Assembly: GCA_035578905.1 (NCBI GenBank)
Contig: JAQJVL010000048.1
Coordinates: forward strand, 464,001 to 528,000
Direction of reading: 5' to 3'
Origin: Stictocephala bisonia
Lineage: Eukaryota > Arthropoda > Insecta > Hemiptera > Membracidae
Length of the DNA stretch: 64,000 bases
Under the pieces are notes generated by a model, which did not search any database, had not been told where the DNA came from, and saw only the letters and a program-made list of their open reading frames with translations. The first letter of the stretch is position 1; the number at the start of each line of letters is the position of its first letter. The translations under genes and the position numbers were made by a program. Below, one piece after another: positions 25,301 through 40,100 of the stretch.

Positions 25301-28300
25301 AACTACACTTTTGAAGTAAATTTCACTTATTAATTATTATGTCTTATAAACAGTTTACCTTATTGCTCCATAAAGTCAATAACAACAAGCCCTCTCTACA
25401 AGGAATCTTTTAAGTAAATTTTGAAATCTGTTATTAAATATTTCTTGTTTTATATGATCAGGTAAACTGTTGTATAATTTTGGGCCTACGTTCAGCGGAA
25501 GGTTGGCCGTAAGCTGAAGTCCATGAGGAGTCTGTCTGTGGTAGTGCCTCTGTCTCATGTTATATGAATGTATGTCTGTGCCAATTTGTATTGTAGAATT
25601 AAACCTTTTAATACAAATAATTTCAAGAATACAAATTTGATTATAAGGTTAAAATATTTAAGGACTTAAAAAGAGGCAGACAGGATGTCATTCTGCTTAC
25701 TCTTGCCATTACTTGTATTGCCTTTTATGGAGGCAAAAGACTCTCAAAAAGTTAGTCTGGGATGTAGAACCTTATAGGACAATTCCATACCTAAGCCTTG
25801 ATTCTTTAGGATGTATATATTAATTTCATTAGAAAGTTATTCTGATATTTTGCAAATCTACTTAACAAGAACAATTGGGATGACACTTTGGAACAGACAA
25901 ACTCTATGAGAGGTGACCATGAAAAGTGTTTATCAAAAATCAGACCCAGATATTTATGAGTGTATGTAACAATCCAGTAAGGTTAGTTGGTTGTGTTATC
26001 AGTAGTACTACTCTTGCCACAGTTGACCATGTTATCAGTATAAGCAAATGACTGCGACTGATATGAACAGTTTTTGGTTTGTTCTCTTTGCCATCATTAC
26101 TGGAAAAGGATGGCTTTTAATTTCCAATAAATACACTGTAAATACCATGTAAACTTTGAATGGAAATAAATACTTATTATTATTATTGTTTTCATTCAAA
26201 GGAAGTTGAACAAAATCCATAAAAAAATGGTTCAACTTCAGTTTATCTATTATTTGAAAAAGGCAGGCACTTTGTTTTTGTCAAATTTACATGCAAATTG
26301 TTGCTATTTAAATATTGATACAGGTAAGATAACTGTGTATATGAATATATTTCTAGACTGCTCAAAGTTTTATTTTTAAATACAAGTGATATATCGTCAG
26401 CATTCATAGTGACCTGTAAATGTATATGTTTTAAACTATTCATATTAAAAAGTATCAGCCTTAAACTTGGCCTTTAGGAATTCTAAAATATACATAAGAG
26501 AGATAGGACACGAGCAAAGTTACCTCAGAAGACAACTCCACTAACACCACAGTAGTAGTGAACAAATACAAATTAATCACAAATTGAACAAATACAAATT
26601 AATCACAAATTTTCTGTATCAATGGCACTTTCTTCAAGTGAGGAGGGAGGGAGGAAGGGAGGGAGGGAGTGGTTTTTATTAAGTTTTTGAAGGAGCAGAG
26701 TAACAATAATACCTTTTGTTACAGGTACCATATATTGCTAGTACAAAGAAAGATAATTTAAAACATAAATTATTGATCATATAAATGTTAGCTAGTTAAT
26801 ATTATATGTATGAAACAAAAATATAAAAATAACTTTTATATACACATAAGACCTAGGGTAAGTTTAAAATAATATACAGAATGTAAGACAAAGGGATTCA
26901 CAAAATGCAGTAGGTCTAAAGCACAATAAATTAATATTATTTTGATATATAATTTCAGGGATTAATAAATTTGTTTAACACTAAGCATGCTTATGTAATT
27001 AAGTCAAAAGAGGGACAAATATAGGAAAAGCAAGTATTAAAGAAATTTGATGGTTCTGCATTAAATTCATTAAATTTAAATGCCAATAGTTGTACTTTAC
27101 TGTTGCTGTGTGAGAGTAACTGGCAAAAATTATACAAATTTAATTTGTTACAGTTTAAATAATATATTTCATAGGCAAAAAGAATGAACAAAATAATGGA
27201 AAACAACTTAATTATTGTTATTCACTATCATTGTTGAAAAATGCTGATAGCCGTTATATAACTGTTTGTTAACTGACGGTGAGTTGGCAGAAATAAAAAT
27301 TAATGTAAAGTTACCTAACCATAGATAAATAAAATTAACTAAATCACAGAATGTTTTTAAAGAAGCATCCATCATTTTGATATAAGTTTAGAAATCCATA
27401 ATTATTTAGACAAATATTAAAATTAATAAAACAGAATCAACATATATGCAATAAAATGTAATCTACTGAGTACATTGAGAGTTTTTATATTATTTTAATT
27501 AAAAATATTTTCCAATAAAAAAGGTTTGAAATAAGATGTTCGAATTAAGTCATTTTTAATAATTAACGTTTAATTATACTTTTTTAACATGTAAATCTTG
27601 AGTAATGTATTTTAGAACACAGTGCTGAAAGACTAACTGACTTGAAATCGATTAACATGAATCATTAAAAACGTAACAAGATTGAATTTTTAAAAGAAAA
27701 CAAGATCAAAACAAGATGTTTTGATTCAAAAATGTTTTGTAAAAAATATGGACTGTAGAAGCCAGGTACCCCATCAGATAGGAATTGATAATAATCACGA
27801 TAAGGAATGGATTGGTGTTATCAACAATATTCATTCGGACTGTTATCAGCAATATTAAAAAACACAGTAAAAGACCTAATTTCTGTCACTATTCCAATTA
27901 ACTATGCAGCAATTTGTATTATTTCTTATCAAATACGGATCTTAAAATAATTACCGACTAACTGAAATATTTGGACTGTCTGTATGAGAATGTTCTACTG
28001 ATTCGTGGTACTAAATTACGATACCCATATGCATTGCTTAATGGACTTATATCATGATGAATGATTCGCTATTTTTCAATCCTCATATCGAAATTTTTAT
28101 AGCCTCGGCCAGTAGAATAATGGGTTTCATCTTTAGGCAAAGTGAAGATTTCAAAAATATTAAAACCATTATTGTGCTTTATAACGCTTTCGTCAGGTCA
28201 AGGCTGGAGAGTGCGGCTGTCATTTGGAATCCAATTCATACAACGTATCATGTAGTGGTAGAGTTCAAAAACGCGAGGAGAACACTAATGGGCCTATTAT

Positions 28301-30142
28301 TCCTGTATAAACTGGTGCATGGCGAGGTGGACGATGCTGCTAGCTTGGCGGGCCTATCTTTCCGTGTACCCACATTTCATAGTTGTAATAAACTCCTTTT
28401 CTCTGTCCCCTACTGCCTACTGTTTCATTGTATATAGGCCTATAACTTTTCTCCCAATTGTTATTGTAATTTTTACTTTATAACATAATTATTATCTCAT
28501 TTTATTAACTATTTTATTAACATATTTTATTAACTAACTTTAAAACATAAAGTTAGTTAATAAAATATGATTAATAACAAATTCTGCCGTCAATTTTTCT
28601 TCCTCAACAGTCCTTAACTAAAGTTTTGACATTCATAAAAAGCATTTAAAACCTAGGTCAAATGAAAAATAATCGTTTTTTTTCCAAATAAATTTAGGAA
28701 AAATTATAATTTCTGTTCAATTACAGTATACGCAATACAAGTTGAATTACATCTGAGAGGCATACAGCTCAAGACCTACTTTCAGTGTTAAAATCTATCA
28801 AAGCCTACTTGAGTTTGGTATCATTTTTCATAACTTTTTTAGTAGATTTCAAATATACATTTAAAAATGTGTAATTACTATCCTATTAAAAAAGTGTACC
28901 ATCATATGAAAACTGCCAGTAGGTGTCTCATCACCTAGACAGCTGCAGCCCCGACAGACGCGGCGAGGGATTATAAGGGTGGTCTTAGGTAGTAGTCCAG
29001 GCCATCGGCCAACTTGAAGTTTACAGGGTGTATCTGATCATACGAATGTTGATATATTTTTTGATTCTTTAAAACTTTTAAAATTAATTGTATTATTAGT
29101 TTAATGTGTTCTAAATAATTAGTTATTGTTCCAAGTTATTGTTACAGATTATATATTGTTAATTGTTTAAATATATTTATTATTATGTTTCAATGTTAAT
29201 TTATATGCATAATAATTATCAAAGTTTTAGTTAACGTCATTTATTATTTTTATTCATCATCGTCATAAAGCATGTACTGTTCCTTATTATATTATATTAT
29301 TGTTTAGTATTTTTGATGGTTTTCTATTTAAAATGAAGTGAAGGGAACGTAGTGAAGAAGTTATGATACCCACATGAATGCATCTTTATTAATGGATGAA
29401 CTGCTTCAGTGTAACTGGTTTCATACTGTATTGAAGCATGTAAATATAAATAAATAAATCATGTTAATATCAGAACGAGTTATCTCGCGGTCGAACTCTA
29501 TTCGTTATCACGATATAATCAGGTTTGTGTCTGAACACACTCATCCCTGTCAACTTGGAAAGTAAACAAACTCGAGTAATAATCATTTAACAACTATTTT
29601 AATGTGAAATATTTTATTTGGAACATCAAATTAGTAGTTGTAAAAGACGTACCAATAAATGTTTTAGATTACAGGCCGTTTTTTCTTAATAATTTGTCAT
29701 TTTGGAGCATCAGAATTAAATTGATTTTTCGATGCATTGCACACTCCTATCAAACTCCTCTACCACCTATATTAACCTTTCGCTTCCCAGTGACAAACCT
29801 ACGGAAACTGTTGATCCTTCCAATCATTCTCTGTATAACCTCTCAAAACCATACGCTCTCTGAACCCGAACTAAGCATTTTGCCCAAAGGCCTTACTTTC
29901 ACTCCTACTTTTCACCTCGACCAGTTCTCCTTAGTTTCTGATGTTATTTCCTTTGGCCACAACTTGAAGTTGAAGAAGTTTTTTGAGAACAATGCCTTCA
30001 ACCCTAATCCTACAAACTTGCCTGAAACTTGCTTAGCATGTTGAAGTTTCCTTCCAATTTTGACCCACCACCATTACCTCCTGACCACCCTATTGAACTT
30101 TACCTTATTTTGAGTCCCTCTCCCTCCCTCCCCCGTCTCTCT

Positions 30143-30191
<49 letters not shown>

Positions 30192-33169
30192 CTGTCTCTC
30201 TCTACTAACCTGAGAAAAATACCAATGACAATAAAAATTTGTGTTATATGATTTCTATTTATTTGTTCACTGCAAGGTGTTAGTGAACTTGTCTTCTTAG
30301 GTAAGTTTGCTGATGCTCTCTCTCCCAATATGCTAACAAAAATTACTAGCATATTAGGAGAGACCCACCCGCCCCCTCATACACATACAGTGGTATTGAC
30401 CCACTCGCCCGCCCATACAAGTAAAGCAATATTGACCCACCCACCCGCCCATACACGTACAGTGGTATTGACCCACCTGCCCGCCCATACACGTACATGG
30501 GCGGGTGGGTGGGTATCATTACTACTGCTCGTGTATGGGTGGGTATCATTACCACTGCTCGTGTATGGGCGGGCAGGTGGGTCAATACCACTGTATGTGT
30601 ATGGAATATTTATCACTTCTAGATTTTTATCACTAGAAGTGATAAATAACGTTGCTAATGGTAAAAAAGTATATTGGAACATTCTATCAACTTAGAAATC
30701 ATCTTCTCGATGAGATTTTACAAAACCTTAGGGAGGGAATATGATTTATTCAAAAGCTGTCTTATGCCTGAAAAAGGACTTGAATACATAATTAATAGCA
30801 CTGTATACGGAACAACCAGAACAAGTAATAAGTCTTAGAATGTTTCATAGAAATTAATTTATTTCTATTTAACTTCAGTCTTAGAAGGTTTAGTAGTTAT
30901 ATTCTAAATATAACAAGACCCAGAAAATTGTGAAACTTGAATAATACTGCTAGATAGCAAATACTGGCAGTTCTGAGACTTGCAATACATGGTGGACAGT
31001 TTTCAAAGATTGGCTGGGTATACAATTTATTTATCGACAGATGACTTACTATACTAGATTATTATTTCTGAGCACTCTAGCAGATGTTTTGTTATTATAA
31101 AACTTGCTTTACCATGTGAAATGCTTTAATATATTAAAAATTCTTAAACTTTCACACAGTAAGAATGATAGTTGAAAAATTTTAAGGCATGAAGTCCCAC
31201 CAAGTATAACAATAAAAAATAAAATGTTATTTATTTTGTATTAAACTTAAAAATAAGTAATTATTACTTTTGTATGTAATTAAAGCTGTTAGGGAACACT
31301 TTTTTATACTATTAGAACTATTGATATTGAACCCATTAGCCTAGTATCAGTGAAACATCCTGTGACGGCCGATCTGGACTCAATATTGATATTGAACCCA
31401 TTAGCCTAGTATCAGTGAAACATCCTGTGACGGCCGATATGGACTCAATATTGATATTGAACCCATTAGCCTAGTATCAGTGAAACATCCTGTGACGGCC
31501 GATCTGGACTCAATATTGATATGGAACCCACTAGCCTAGTATCAGTGAAACATCCTGTGACGGCCGATCTGGACTCAATACTGATATTGAACCCATTAGC
31601 CTAGTATCAGTGAAACATCCTGTGACGGCCGATCTGGACTCAATATTGATATTGAACCCATTAGCCTAGTATCAGTGAAACATCCTGTGACGGCCAATCT
31701 GGACTCAATATTGATATTGAACCCATTAGCCTAGTATCAGTGAAACATTCTGTGACGGCCAATCTGGACTCAATATTGATATTGAACCCATTAGCCTAGT
31801 ATCAGTGAAACATCCTGTGACGGCCGATCTGGACTCTATATTGATATTGAACCCATTAGCCTAGTATCAGTGAAACATCCTGTGACGGCCGATCTGGACT
31901 CAATATTGATATTGAACCCATTAGCCTAGTATCAGTGAAACATCCTGTGACGGCCGATCTGGACTCAATATTGATATTGAACCCATTAGCCTAGTATCAG
32001 TGAAACATCCTGTGACGGCCGATCTGGACTCAAAATTGCTATCATGAAACTGTTCTGTGATGCTTTTAAATAATTAAAAAAAAAACTATTGCATAAAATG
32101 GTTAAAAATATCAATAAAAACAATCAGTGATGACTGAAATACTGTAAAAAATATAGATGAGTCACCACTTGTAGCGTTTATAACCTAAAAATACATCGCA
32201 AATCGACAATGTCGTGTGCCAAACTACAATTTTTGTGTGCTAATTTTTTATGTTTATGACAATAACATCAAATTTATTGATACTCTATGTGCTTCAATAT
32301 TGCCTCTTGTTCCTTCTCAGTTTTGTAAGAATCAGCTGGTTTGTTTAACAGTCAAATAATTGGGATGTTATGATGCGGTTCGCTAATGCTGGTTTGCTAT
32401 CACATATCCTTCAACTTGTTTGAGTTTGTTGATTTAGCTTTCATATTTTAACTGTAAAAATTTTGTGTGTGATGATTTAATTTATAAAACATAATATTTT
32501 CTTGTAGAGAATTCAAATTTCAACAAAAATACAGCAACTAAGTTATGATTTTTAATTGTTTACTAAACAGGTAAACAATTTAAAATAAAAAAAACTTGAT
32601 ATTTTTTATGCTATTATGCTATAATCATTTTTTAGGTCCATGTAAACTACAAATTTTTAAAGCCTGTCTTATTATAAAAATATAACATTCTTTATTATAG
32701 TTTGAAAATTGTATTTTTTCATGAATTTATTACTGGTACCAAATGCTTACATTTACCTTGATTTTAATAGGATGAGTAACTGCTTGTGTAGTGTAAATTA
32801 ACTGACAGGTTAATGGGTTAAGAAGCCAGTAACTGTACTTCTTAATAAAACAACCACAAAACATAAAAAGATAATTATGCACTTTCTACGTGCCTCTGAA
32901 AATGGGATTTCTTATTGAAAAAGTGGTGAAGTATAAGTTTATAATTCTTGAAGAAGTTGATTTTAGCAGCGGAAACTTGTTTTTTACTGAAAAATTAGTT
33001 CTTTATGTGATAGTAAAAAAACCAACTTTTTAAAAAATTAGAATTTTTCAAATTTTTTCATTTTACTTGTTTTTCAATGTTGAACAAGAGGCTTGAAAAA
33101 TACTCTTTTTACTAACCTAACCAAACATAACCTAACTTATCCTAATCTATATTTATAAAAGAGGATGTT

Positions 33170-33243
<74 letters not shown>

Positions 33244-36200
33244 TGAAGTTTATGCGCTGCCAAACCATCCAACCGATCGCCATGAAACTTTAAGATGTTG
33301 TCCTGTATACTCCCGAGATTGTTTCTGTGAAGTTTGATGCAGATCCGTCCACAGGGTCCCGCCCCACGGGCTCCTAAAGATCCCATGTTATTCAAATGGA
33401 GAATCTTAATTGTTTACAAAAAACATATGACTGTGTGGTTTAATGTAGTTTCACATGCCATAAGCAGATTGAAGTTCTCACAACAACAGTACTGTATATG
33501 TTTTGATTTATTGTAGTTCTACATTTCACCTTGAGAGTGTAGCACACACTACTTTTACTTGATCAGGTGATCTGTATTCGCTTGCTCGAGAGTAGGCTCA
33601 CCAAAAAACCTTTACATTTATACACCAAATAAGAAGACCAAAAATATTGTTTACCCTCTTGCACTCATTAATAAATAATGGTTTTTTCTAGAATTCTTTT
33701 TATTGCTTTATTTCGGTATGTCAATGAAAAATGAAAGGCGAGACAATGTCCGCCGGGTTCAGCTAGTTCTCTATATACTCAACAAAAATTCATAATTTGC
33801 ATTAAATTCGGGTGCCTGGCCTCCATAACGGCCTGCCAGCCATCACTCCAGCAGGAATATGTGCGAATTTGTTTTTGGTGGCTAGTTATAGCTCCAATAC
33901 ATAAGTGAATTGCTGCAAACGTAGTTTTTCTGCGATATGTAAAGAAATAATTGTTGTAGACCAAAATAGTTTTCAAATTCGTGTTCAGCATAAAAAACTA
34001 TAACAAAATAAAAAAATTACAAAAAAATCATGGAAAATGATGGAAATTTTAAGTGAAAAATAACATTTTCAAAATTCTAGAATTTTCATTTATTTTTTAA
34101 ATATAAAACGTCATTTTCACGAGTTAAAAAGCATTTTCTCATAAAATATAGACCTGATTCTTCTCACTGGTAATAAAAAAGTAAAGATTGGCGAGGTGTC
34201 TAGAAAGCGTATAAATACCAAAAAGAAATGGTGATGTTTAACTAAGAAATATTTACTCCTATAGTGACTTCTAGATTAAAGTAGTCTGATATATCTAAGC
34301 TATATTTTTTAGTAAATGTAGGATGGCATGGCCCACCTATACAAGTACAATGATATTGGCCCACCCAACCACATACACAGTGGTACTGACCTACTTGTCC
34401 AATCATTCACATACATTTGGACCAAACCCCATTATTTTATATTCTTTAAGGTTAATTTTACTACCTTAAAACTGAATGATATCTTTTTAAGAAGTCAATG
34501 ATGTAACGTACAGCAATAATGGAAGGTGAGCTGGGTTTAGGTTTATTTCTAGGAGAGCGATTGGCTTGGCATATTTCCATTTTCTTCCTAACTTCAATAT
34601 CTTCCTCAATTTTTTCTTGTATCAGTGACAGAGCAACAGCAATTTGTTCTGTAGTTCCTTTAATGACAACTCTTGTTTCTCCTGAACCTCCTGAAATTAA
34701 TATGCAAGTATTCATATGACCAGATATTATTACACTATTGTGACAAAATATAATAATCATACATGGTTTTATCTACAGATTTCAGCTTTAGCTTTCAATC
34801 CCAGCTTCATGTGCTAAAGGTTCTCAGTTCGATCACAATCAGAGTCAATACATTTAGAGAAAGATCAGCTGATAATCACCAGCTGTTCATTTATCGTTGG
34901 GCTATTAATTAATGACACTTTCTAAGGAATAGTCGGCCTTAGTTTGTAACAATGACTACATTCACTCATATAAACTCATTTGAAATCCATATTCGCCCAT
35001 ATCCTGATGATCAGTGTCTTGTGAATAAATTAAAATAGAAATATTAAAGAACTCCACTAAAGAATGAGCATACAATAATTATGACAAGGATAATTCAAGG
35101 TTCTCAAATAAGAGTATACTATCTCTTGAAATCTATAAAAGAAGACTAAAATACAACAGCTTAAATAGCTTGTATGGGCGTGCGGCCAGTGACAGCTGGA
35201 CATAGGCGAGGAATCAAGAGAAGCTTTTAATGAAAATATTGGCCTACCCAAACAGCTGTTTTGAAGAATGTTTATTATTACCAGCTGATGTTTATAATTG
35301 TAATATTTTTTTATATAATAATGGTAGAAATACAGATCTGAAAGTGATGCATAACCTTTCAATTTGTGTGTATTAAATTTAAAAATGATTAATAAGAAAA
35401 ATGTCATTTATACAGAATAATCTGTTTTAATTTAAATATAACATTTACTGCTAAGGAAACCTGGCACGTACTCGTATTTACATTGAAAATCATCTTAAAA
35501 ATTATTGTAATGAAGAACGTGACACCTGTTATGTGTAGAAATTTGTCATCTGGGAACTTTACCCTGTGAAAAGACTTGTTATTTTTTTTTATAACAGTGA
35601 AGTTTTTCTATTTTAAAGTGAGATTCCTAGTTAGATTTTATTTTAATTTTATTCAGTTTATATATTTTGTTTGGGGTTAATTTCTTTCTTTTGAAGAATG
35701 GGGTTCTCGGGTATTTCTTCACTTTGTAGTTCCCATGAGGAGCCGCCCAGGTTAGCCTGCTGGCTTTCGGCATAATTATTACTTTAATTCTTTTGTTTAA
35801 TTTGTTTTTAACTTTTCCAAATTGGCTAAAACTTCCAAATTTCTTTTGTTGCCCCAGGCCCCATAAGTTCAGCTGCCGATTTAACTTTTCTCCTTTTGTT
35901 ATCTGTAGTTATGTAATAATTTATTTGAAGTTATTGTTTTCTTTTTATAGTTTATTCATTCATGTATTTTTGTTATTATTTATTCTTGTATGTGTTCATT
36001 GTTATTATTAATTTATTTTGTTGTATTTTTCATATATTTATATATATTTTCAATACAACATGTCTTAAGGCCTAACATATTTTTTGTATAAGTTTAGTTT
36101 GCAACATATTTTCTATTACTGATATTTGATAATCTTGTTACCTTTTTTATTTATTTTTATTACCTCGAGGATATTTATTAATAAAGACATATAGATATTT

Positions 36201-37049
36201 CTGTAATCTTTTATAAAGATTGTAACTTTTCACAAACGGTCAACAGCCCGTTTTGTCTTTAAATGTTTTAATTCTTTTTCTTTTTGTTACTTAATATTTT
36301 TTTAATAGTTATGAATTTAATGTTTTTTTTTTTAATTTTCATGTAATGAACAATATTTTTGCCATTCAACTGTGTTTTTTGATCTGTGTCGTCCTCCTGA
36401 GTCTGGTGCCTTCGCACCCTCCCTTGATGGGTCCAGCAATGTTTTGATAGTATGAGGGTGGGTTGCAAATTGTACCTATTTAGATTTAAATGGAATATCA
36501 ACTCTTTTCTGTTGTTATAGAAATGGCAGGATGTTAGTAACTCAATATCATGAAAATTGTTTTTTACAGATAAAATTGAATATATACAAACTTAAAGTCA
36601 CAATACCTAATTTCAAGAAATGGCTTTTACATAACATATAAATGAACTTCTCTAGTATGCAGAACCTACTAGAACAAGTATGTTCCATGCTCAGTGTCAG
36701 TGGAAGGGTGAGGCGCACACAAAAGCGACCACCTGTTCCCAACACAGTCTGACATTACTCAATCACTGTCTAATTTCTCACAATACCTTCATGTAATATT
36801 ATTAATAATTATTTTTACTGCATCTGTTTTATGTTTATGCATAAATGTGTAAATATATATATATTAGGATGTAATAAAATTAAAAAAACTGAGTACCCTT
36901 ATATTTTTTATTAAAACTCATTACACAACATGTTTAGACTATTTTGTCATTGCAACATGTTGTGTAATGAGTTTTAATAAAACATATAAGGGTACTCAGT
37001 TTTTTAATTTTATTACATCCTAAAATACGTAAGTAGCCCTAATTTTTAA

Positions 37050-37107
<58 letters not shown>

Positions 37108-40100
37108 CAATTTGTTTCATGTTCTAGTTATGAAAATATTTAAAGTGTAAAAATTTGAATTTTAAGTTAAAATATCAATTTTTGTATTTGCTTTATTCCA
37201 TTTAATTCCTTGGATTTTTAAAGAACAATTTAAAGAATGTTTTTATAACTAGGCTTTAATTGAAAACTAGGCAATTTAAATTCTGTATTCAATGGCTTTC
37301 AAGGGGTTCCTCACTAGGATTTCGTGAAGAGCCTTATCACTTCTCTCAAAATAATCTAAGGGCCTCATGTACATATACATACAGTTTTTTTGTATGTTTT
37401 ATAGCTTGCATTTCGTCTGTCTCTCTGCTATTAATTTAGTTTTCAGTGCATTACAGCAAAGACGAACCATTATGAGCATTTTTTGTTGGCTTATACAATT
37501 TTGATTAAAATACCTAAGCGTTTCTTTAATCAATCGCAGTTCTAAAAAATTTCATGAACCACAAAAACTGTGCTAAGGGCTGCATACGGCCCAAGGGCCG
37601 CGTAGTGAATATTCCTGGCCTAGAATAAAAACCTTGTAACTATTAAAAATCATAATCTACAGTAAACATATAAAACTGTTTTTCTTGCTACTATATCAAA
37701 ATACAAATTATATAATTTCATACTTAAATTTCTTATTTTTTATTAGAAATATGTGAGAGAAATTAATATAAAGTAAATAATTAATTTAACAATAATCGAC
37801 TTACGAGGTTTTCCAATATTTCATCAATTTGAGTTACGTAGTTATCAAGAATCAAATTTATTTTTATCATTCCTAAATTGTGATTTACAAGATTTTCTTA
37901 TAGTTTTTTAATGAGATGATATCAACTCTAAATGAGAAGATTAAATATGTAAACCTCGTATATTTGACTTGCAAGTTGTTCTCACTTGTGACTAACATAA
38001 TGCATAGGCCTAAATATACAAAGTTTACTTCACTGATTCAAGAAAAAAGTTAATTACTTATACAAAACTGGTAAATAATTCAAATTGACTTATTTAAAGA
38101 GGCAAGGCAACTGCCTCATAACTGCTGAGAATAGTAATAAAGCAGAAAAACATAAATTTATCTTTACAAATGCGATTAGTAAACTCATAGAATTATCACA
38201 ATACACGAGGTCTTCATACTAAACGAGGTTGGCAACAAGTGTACGAGGTTTAATTTTTGTTGTAGAAGGAGAGTATTTTGAAGGAAAATAGGTTTCTAAG
38301 TTTATATCTTTGTCCAATAAATATGTTTCAACCTATTCCAGGAACTTTTTGACTGTACCTCGTAGAAGTAAGATTATACAGATAGGATATTGTAGTCATA
38401 AACTTGGGCAGAAAATTGTTATCTAGAAATATCTAAATTTGACTTTACCTTTGGTGGTAGTAGATGACATGCTATCAACATTGATCTTTGCATTTGAGGC
38501 TCTTGAAATCGCTCTGATATTTTCACCACCTCTTCCGATAATTCGACCTGTAGCTCTCTACAAATAATTAGATTTCCAACCATAAGCAATATAAAAATTA
38601 TATATAGTATTTTAATTAATTATGAGCAAGCACGAAACAAAATTGATTCATGCATTTAGAGCACTACGTAGTGATTTTTCTAAATATAATAAAAACAATC
38701 AGATTATAATTAAGTCCAAGAAAAAAAAGTGAAGCTGCCTTCAATCATTATATCTAGTTTATAACATGATAAAAATAATATGTAATGAATATCCACTAAA
38801 ATATTAGTGTAAATAGTTTAAATGTTGTGTTTGATACTATCTATAAAAAGGATTATTTTATGAGTATAATTTATATAATAAGAACAGACTTAAACAAGTT
38901 TACAGCTTTAAATTAATGTTAAGTTATTAAAGTTTTATTATGCTTTATTAGATAACAAAACTATTTAAATTAAAACATAAACTTCAAAGCAAATTCACAA
39001 CAAAAATTAACCAACTTAGAAAGTAAAAAGTATAATATAAATTACTGATAATTAGTTGAAGTAATTAAAGAATGTTCATGAACATAATACCGGGGTGTTT
39101 AATTTTGAAACAAAGGAAAATCTTAGTACAAAGAGGAATACATTTAAGTGCAGACAATTTTGATGTGAAGAAGCTGGTCTTACAAGAGGAAGGAGGAAAC
39201 CCCTAATGTATCAGACTATCGCCAGCTGTTACTAATAAGACATGTCAGCTTCCCTAGTTAATGCCACGCCATCCTGCATTTTAATAGTTAACTTTTTGTA
39301 TGTGCTGATAAAGAATAGTTAGTTATACTTCTATGCCATGTATAAACAAAGTAACTAAATGCTTTTGGAATGGCACATAATGAAACATCCTCAGACTGGG
39401 ACAGGTGCAATGTGCTTCCGTGCTGCTGAGTATCCAACCAGTCCCTTCTTTCCATGGAAATGTAAGTGTACATCAATATTAATCTATTAAACCCACTTAT
39501 CAGAAAACTGATCAACAGTCTCTGAGTAAAGATATGTGTTTCAGTTCACCTGAGGTACCCAAGTTTCACGAACTTCAATGATAGGTTGAGTAGTGATTAT
39601 CTCATGCAGCATGATCTCTGCCAATTGAGCTGCTTCAGCTGTCCCACGGATGTAGCATGTTCTATACTCTTCATTGTCATCTGCTATAAGCATATCAAGA
39701 GTACATTAATAATTAATCGTTATTTATGTAATATTTTAAAGGGGAAAAATGATTTTTAAAATAGTTTCATCTTTTCACAACGAAAAACTGTATATTTCAT
39801 TTGTTGCAACACAAGTTTTTGAAAGTAAATAATATTTTCAAGTACAATCTAAATTAATAAATTGGGAGAAGAGTAGTGAATTGATAAATATTTAGATGTA
39901 TTGGTAAGTTGGAACTCTGGTGAGAAAAAAAGCAACGATGTCCAGCTTTTAAAAAATGGAAATGTCCTTCGAGTTAAAAAAAACACCTACAATAAAAAAA
40001 AAATCACTACTATCAAATTCAATATTTAGACATTATAAAACCAGAAGCATTTTATGCAGGTGGAACATTAGCTTTGAAAAACACAGGATTACTAGTAAAC

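Larger units (their letters stand above)
25068..34511 (-). other. papi: papi intron 5 (9.4 kb)
   Basis: It holds LINE and Penelope remnants, the inverted minisatellite, the 65-bp satellite and a Helitron. In 26,690-28,030 and 32,040-33,145 I see only AT-rich sequence without recognisable features. The stretch 28,900-29,460 contains a GC-rich patch of unknown origin and ends in an ATAAATAAATAAAT tail (29,444-29,460), probably a LINE 3' end. Confidence 0.7.
34691..38448 (-). other. papi: papi intron 4 (3.8 kb)
   Basis: It contains a SINE, a T-rich tract, the foldback at 36,864-37,023 and a TA microsatellite. In 37,110-38,448 nothing is recognised. Confidence 0.7.

Noticed and set aside
29604..30044. 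146-codon open frame as a possible host gene
   Set aside because: Its C-terminal half follows the conserved region upstream of the RT in Penelope-like elements and it shifts frame afterwards.
30330..30695. Open frames with repeated THPPAHTR-type sequence on both strands
   Set aside because: They are translations of the inverted minisatellite.
31321..32035. Regular 65-bp repeats that might look like a CRISPR array
   Set aside because: Units are contiguous with no variable spacers and the DNA is eukaryotic.
33153..33395. Open frame with MGSLGARGAGPCGR and a (YI)n tail, also at 42,115-42,339
   Set aside because: It lies inside the Helitron 5' part and runs through the TA tract; a repeat artefact on the reverse strand.
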